DNA from: Actinomycetota bacterium
GTDB taxonomy: Bacteria > Actinomycetota > Thermoleophilia > Gaiellales > Gaiellaceae
Reading direction: 5' to 3'
Length of the DNA: 42,476 nucleotides
Assembly (NCBI GenBank): GCA_005888315.1
Contig: VAWH01000026.1
Span: 1 to 42,476, forward strand
The notes beneath the pieces are model-generated. The model was not told the origin of the DNA and did no database searches. It worked only from the letters and a program-made list of their open reading frames with translations. A program made the translations under genes and the position numbers. Positions 32,562 to 42,476 of this stretch are shown here, in pieces; positions within the stretch are counted from its first letter, which is position 1; each line of letters begins with the position of its first letter.

Positions 32562-34361
32562 CTACCGCTCCTCGCGCCCTGCCTTCGTCGTGGCCGCTGC
32601 CGCGCCGGAGTCCAGCGCCAGATAGGGCAGGTAGTCCGTCAAAGGGATCACCGCGATCGCCGGCAGCTGGTCGCGCCAGCAGAGCGCACCCACCTGCGCC
32701 GCCTTCTCGCGCGCGAGCAGCCAGTTCTGGTAGGCGGTGTCGCGAGCCAGCGAGACAAGAGCGGTGACAATCGGCTTGCGCGCCTTCGCGAGCGGCAGCT
32801 CAGCGAGATCGACGGTCGGGCCGAGCGGCTTGACCTTGAAGACGCCGGTCATCGTGCGCAGCGTCGCCTGGCGGCCCAGCTTCAGCGTGAACACCTGCGG
32901 CGGTGCCACGGCGCCGAGCGCGAAGCCGCGCGCGGAGTTCGCAAGCCACGGTGCCGCTGGTTTCACCTGCACGAGCCGCACGGGCGCCGCCGCGTAAGTG
33001 TCGTAGTACGAGCGAATCTCCCCTGTCGAGGGGCCACCGACGCGGAGCCGCGCCTGGATCCGCGCCCGGCGGAGCTCGTCGGCGATGACGCCCCGGGCGA
33101 TGCCCGCCGTGGCGCGATCGCGCCGCAGCGCAGCGACGTAGGCCGCCCTGCTCCCATGGAAGTGGAGTCCGATCACGGCCTTCTCGGCGTTCAGGATCGC
33201 CTTGCCGGTGACGCGGGCGTATGAGCTTGCGACGGCGCGCGAGTAGGCGGCGGTGAAGGCAGGCTGCGGATCCTGTGTCAGCCGGGAGATCGAAGCGGCG
33301 ACGTCCCAGCGGACCGCACGACCATTGACCGTGCAGCGGGAGCCGGGGGGAAAGATCAGCTGGCCCGCCTTCAGGTCGGTGTTCAGAGCCGGCCCGGCCA
33401 GCCGCGGAGCGTTGCAGAGCTTCGGATCACGACTCCAGAGGTAGACGCAGGCAGCAGTGGGCTTGTCAGGGTCGGACTCGGCAGGAGTCCACGTCGCCCA
33501 GCCCCAGGACCAGACCGTCGCCAGCCCCACCTCGCGCGCCACGGTACGAGCCGCCAGCGCCTGGAGCTTCGTTAGCTCGAACCACTTGCTCGCCGGCTGC
33601 AGGTGCTCCCGGCCCCCGGAGCCGGGCGTGGTCTGGAACCCGAGCATGATCCCGAGCTTCGAGGGCGGGATGCCGATCGAGATGAAATCCTGCGCCGCGA
33701 CGCGAAACATCTGGCGGATCGCCCGGCTCCCCTGGACGACGCCGAGCTTGTAGACGTTCGGGGCCGGGAAATAGACCTCCCGGACGATCGAGGCGACCTG
33801 CGCGACCTGGCGCCACCAGTCACCGGCTTCGCCGCCCGTGTAGGGGACGCCGGAGACGAGCAGAGCGGGCTTCGCGCCACGGGCGGCCAGCGCGCGCAGG
33901 AAGATCAGCACGTTCGCCCGGTACTGTGCGTTGCCGACGCTCCAGGGCGTCAGCGTCCGCGAGCCCTGCAGCTCGTTCTCGGCGATCACCGGGTTCGAGC
34001 ATCCCATCGCGTTCGAGGCATAGGTGTAGAACCGGTTCGCGCGATCAGCGACGACGGAGGGATCGGCCGGCTCGGTCGGTGACCCGGTCCGGCGCGTAAA
34101 ATTGAGGTCGAAGTAGACCGTCTTCGCGCCGCGGGCCCTGATCTGCGGCGGGAAGATGAAGTTCGAGGCGGCGGCGACCGCGCCGGGCTTCGCGAACTCT
34201 TCCCAGAACGGAACCGAGCCGTCGGCGAAGTCGATCCAGACCGGCTTCTTGGTGGGTAGCGAGCAAGGGTCGCCCGTAGCGGCCCCAGGCGCAGCGGGGC
34301 GTGCCGACGCGGTCAGGCCCGCGACGGCGAGCAGCGATAGTAGGAAGGCGGCCCTCTTCAT
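32562..34361 (-). CDS. Large secreted protein of unknown function with SurA-like C-terminal part
   Basis: The 599-residue product begins with a signal peptide (MKRAAFLLSLLAVAGLTASA). I cannot assign the family with certainty. The N-terminal 340 residues have a layout suggestive of a glycoside-hydrolase-type barrel (WIDFADGS, KTVYFDLNF, LLVSGVPYTG, SIGIPPSKLGIMLGF, ATVWSWGWATWTP) but no catalytic pair can be named. Residues 370-560 resemble a SurA/parvulin chaperone architecture: helices VTGKAILNAEKAV and ARGVIADELRRARI, SYYDTY, then a degenerate isomerase-like part and the closing helix KARKPIVTALVSLARDTAYQNWLLAREK. It lies directly after rpoC on the same strand. The ATG at 34361 starts the signal peptide. 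Confidence 0.75.
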   Translation of the reverse strand: MKRAAFLLSLLAVAGLTASARPAAPGAATGDPCSLPTKKPVWIDFADGSVPFWEEFAKPGAVAAASNFIFPPQIRARGAKTVYFDLNFTRRTGSPTEPADPSVVADRANRFYTYASNAMGCSNPVIAENELQGSRTLTPWSVGNAQYRANVLIFLRALAARGAKPALLVSGVPYTGGEAGDWWRQVAQVASIVREVYFPAPNVYKLGVVQGSRAIRQMFRVAAQDFISIGIPPSKLGIMLGFQTTPGSGGREHLQPASKWFELTKLQALAARTVAREVGLATVWSWGWATWTPAESDPDKPTAACVYLWSRDPKLCNAPRLAGPALNTDLKAGQLIFPPGSRCTVNGRAVRWDVAASISRLTQDPQPAFTAAYSRAVASSYARVTGKAILNAEKAVIGLHFHGSRAAYVAALRRDRATAGIARGVIADELRRARIQARLRVGGPSTGEIRSYYDTYAAAPVRLVQVKPAAPWLANSARGFALGAVAPPQVFTLKLGRQATLRTMTGVFKVKPLGPTVDLAELPLAKARKPIVTALVSLARDTAYQNWLLAREKAAQVGALCWRDQLPAIAVIPLTDYLPYLALDSGAAAATTKAGREER

Positions 34362-34401
34362 CTTCGAGCGAGCGAAGCGACGCTCCAAACTAGCACCCGC
34401 C

Positions 34402-34464
34402 CGCGGCGTCGCTTGCGATGCCGCTTGGAGCCAGGCCGGCTTTGCCGGCCTGGCGTCTTAACCC
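34402..34464 (-). repeat. Dispersed two-hairpin element, copy F (after rpoC)
   Basis: Sense orientation is minus. It starts TCGGGTTAAGACGCC. Hairpin 1 is a fully paired 11-bp stem GCCAGGCCGGC/GCCGGCCTGGC around AAA, so outer arm and internal loop both differ from the other copies but pair. Hairpin 2 is GGCATCGCAAGCGACGCC. It lies between the rpoC terminator-like hairpin and the secreted-protein gene. Confidence 0.85.
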
Positions 34465-34503
34465 GACCCATGAAAGGCAGCCGTCAGGTCAATCTTCAAG
34501 CCA

Positions 34504-34531
34504 CCGCGAAAGTGCGCTAGCACTTTCGCGG
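34504..34531 (-). terminator. Hairpin immediately after rpoC
   Basis: A 12-bp perfect stem CCGCGAAAGTGC/GCACTTTCGCGG with a 4-nt loop begins one base after the rpoC stop. The downstream bases TGGCTTGAAG lack a strong T-run, so it could be an imperfect terminator or a 3'-end stabiliser for the rpoBC message. Its GAAAgTGC arm resembles the GAAAATGC hairpins of the S10 region. Confidence 0.6.
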
Positions 34532-34532
34532 G

Positions 34533-39098
<4,566 letters not shown>

Positions 39099-39182
39099 GT
39101 GGTTCTTCCTTCCTTAGCGCTCTGAGCGTGTCCGTCATCCGGTGCGTGAAGGCCTCGGCCGAAGGTCTGCGCGCGGCCCCTT

Positions 39183-42476
<3,294 letters not shown>

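Overview
The window is very GC-rich and gene-dense and carries the main ribosomal protein and RNA polymerase region of an actinobacterium. Actinobacterial-type RpoB and RpoC, a zinc-type S14 and S4, GTG and TTG starts in essential genes and long acidic tails on ribosomal proteins suggest a deep-branching lineage such as Thermoleophilia (Gaiellales or Solirubrobacterales). That placement is inferred from gene content and style, not from a search.

Layout, left to right. 1-9.5 kb holds mixed housekeeping and cell-wall genes: the 3' part of an AMP-forming acyl-CoA synthetase (+); a divergent pair of secreted peptidoglycan proteins that share a PcsB-like coiled coil (NlpC/P60 on -, 3D domain on +); a NarL-type response regulator (+); a small coiled-coil protein (-); a D-Ala-D-Ala carboxypeptidase of the PBP4 family (+); ligA and truA (-); and a VIT/CCC1-like membrane protein (+). 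From 9.6 to 31.1 kb there is one long minus-strand run. In transcription order it reads rpsL-rpsG-fusA-tuf, rpsJ-rplC-rplD-rplW-rplB-rpsS-rplV-rpsC-rplP-rpmC-rpsQ, rplN-rplX-rplE-rpsZ-rpsH-rplF-rplR-rpsE-rpmD-rplO-secY, adk-map-infA-rpmJ-rpsM-rpsK-rpsD-rpoA-rplQ. That is the fused str, S10, spc and alpha clusters. From 31.4 kb come a membrane GAF-GGDEF diguanylate cyclase (+), a large secreted protein of unknown function (-), then rpoC and the 5'-truncated rpoB (-).

The genes are ordinary for such a locus. The unusual material lies between them, and in a few places inside them. (1) A dispersed element of about 70 bp with two hairpins occurs six times. Its stems differ by compensatory changes and it always lies in the sense direction of the gene it follows; one copy is translated in frame inside rplD and one abuts the rplQ start. 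(2) A leader of about 165 nt fills the whole gap before both rpsD and rpsJ. It has a conserved imperfect long stem, a covarying inner hairpin and a same-length open frame ending on the downstream ATG. (3) A third module occurs before rpsH, rpsS and rplW. (4) Single-copy candidate structured leaders precede adk, the diguanylate cyclase and the PcsB-like pair. (5) An intrinsic-terminator-like structure sits between rpsJ and rplC. (6) Long low-complexity charged extensions are present on S17, S3, L22, L15, S5, RpoB and RpoC. No rRNA, tRNA, CRISPR array, insertion sequence or phage gene was seen.
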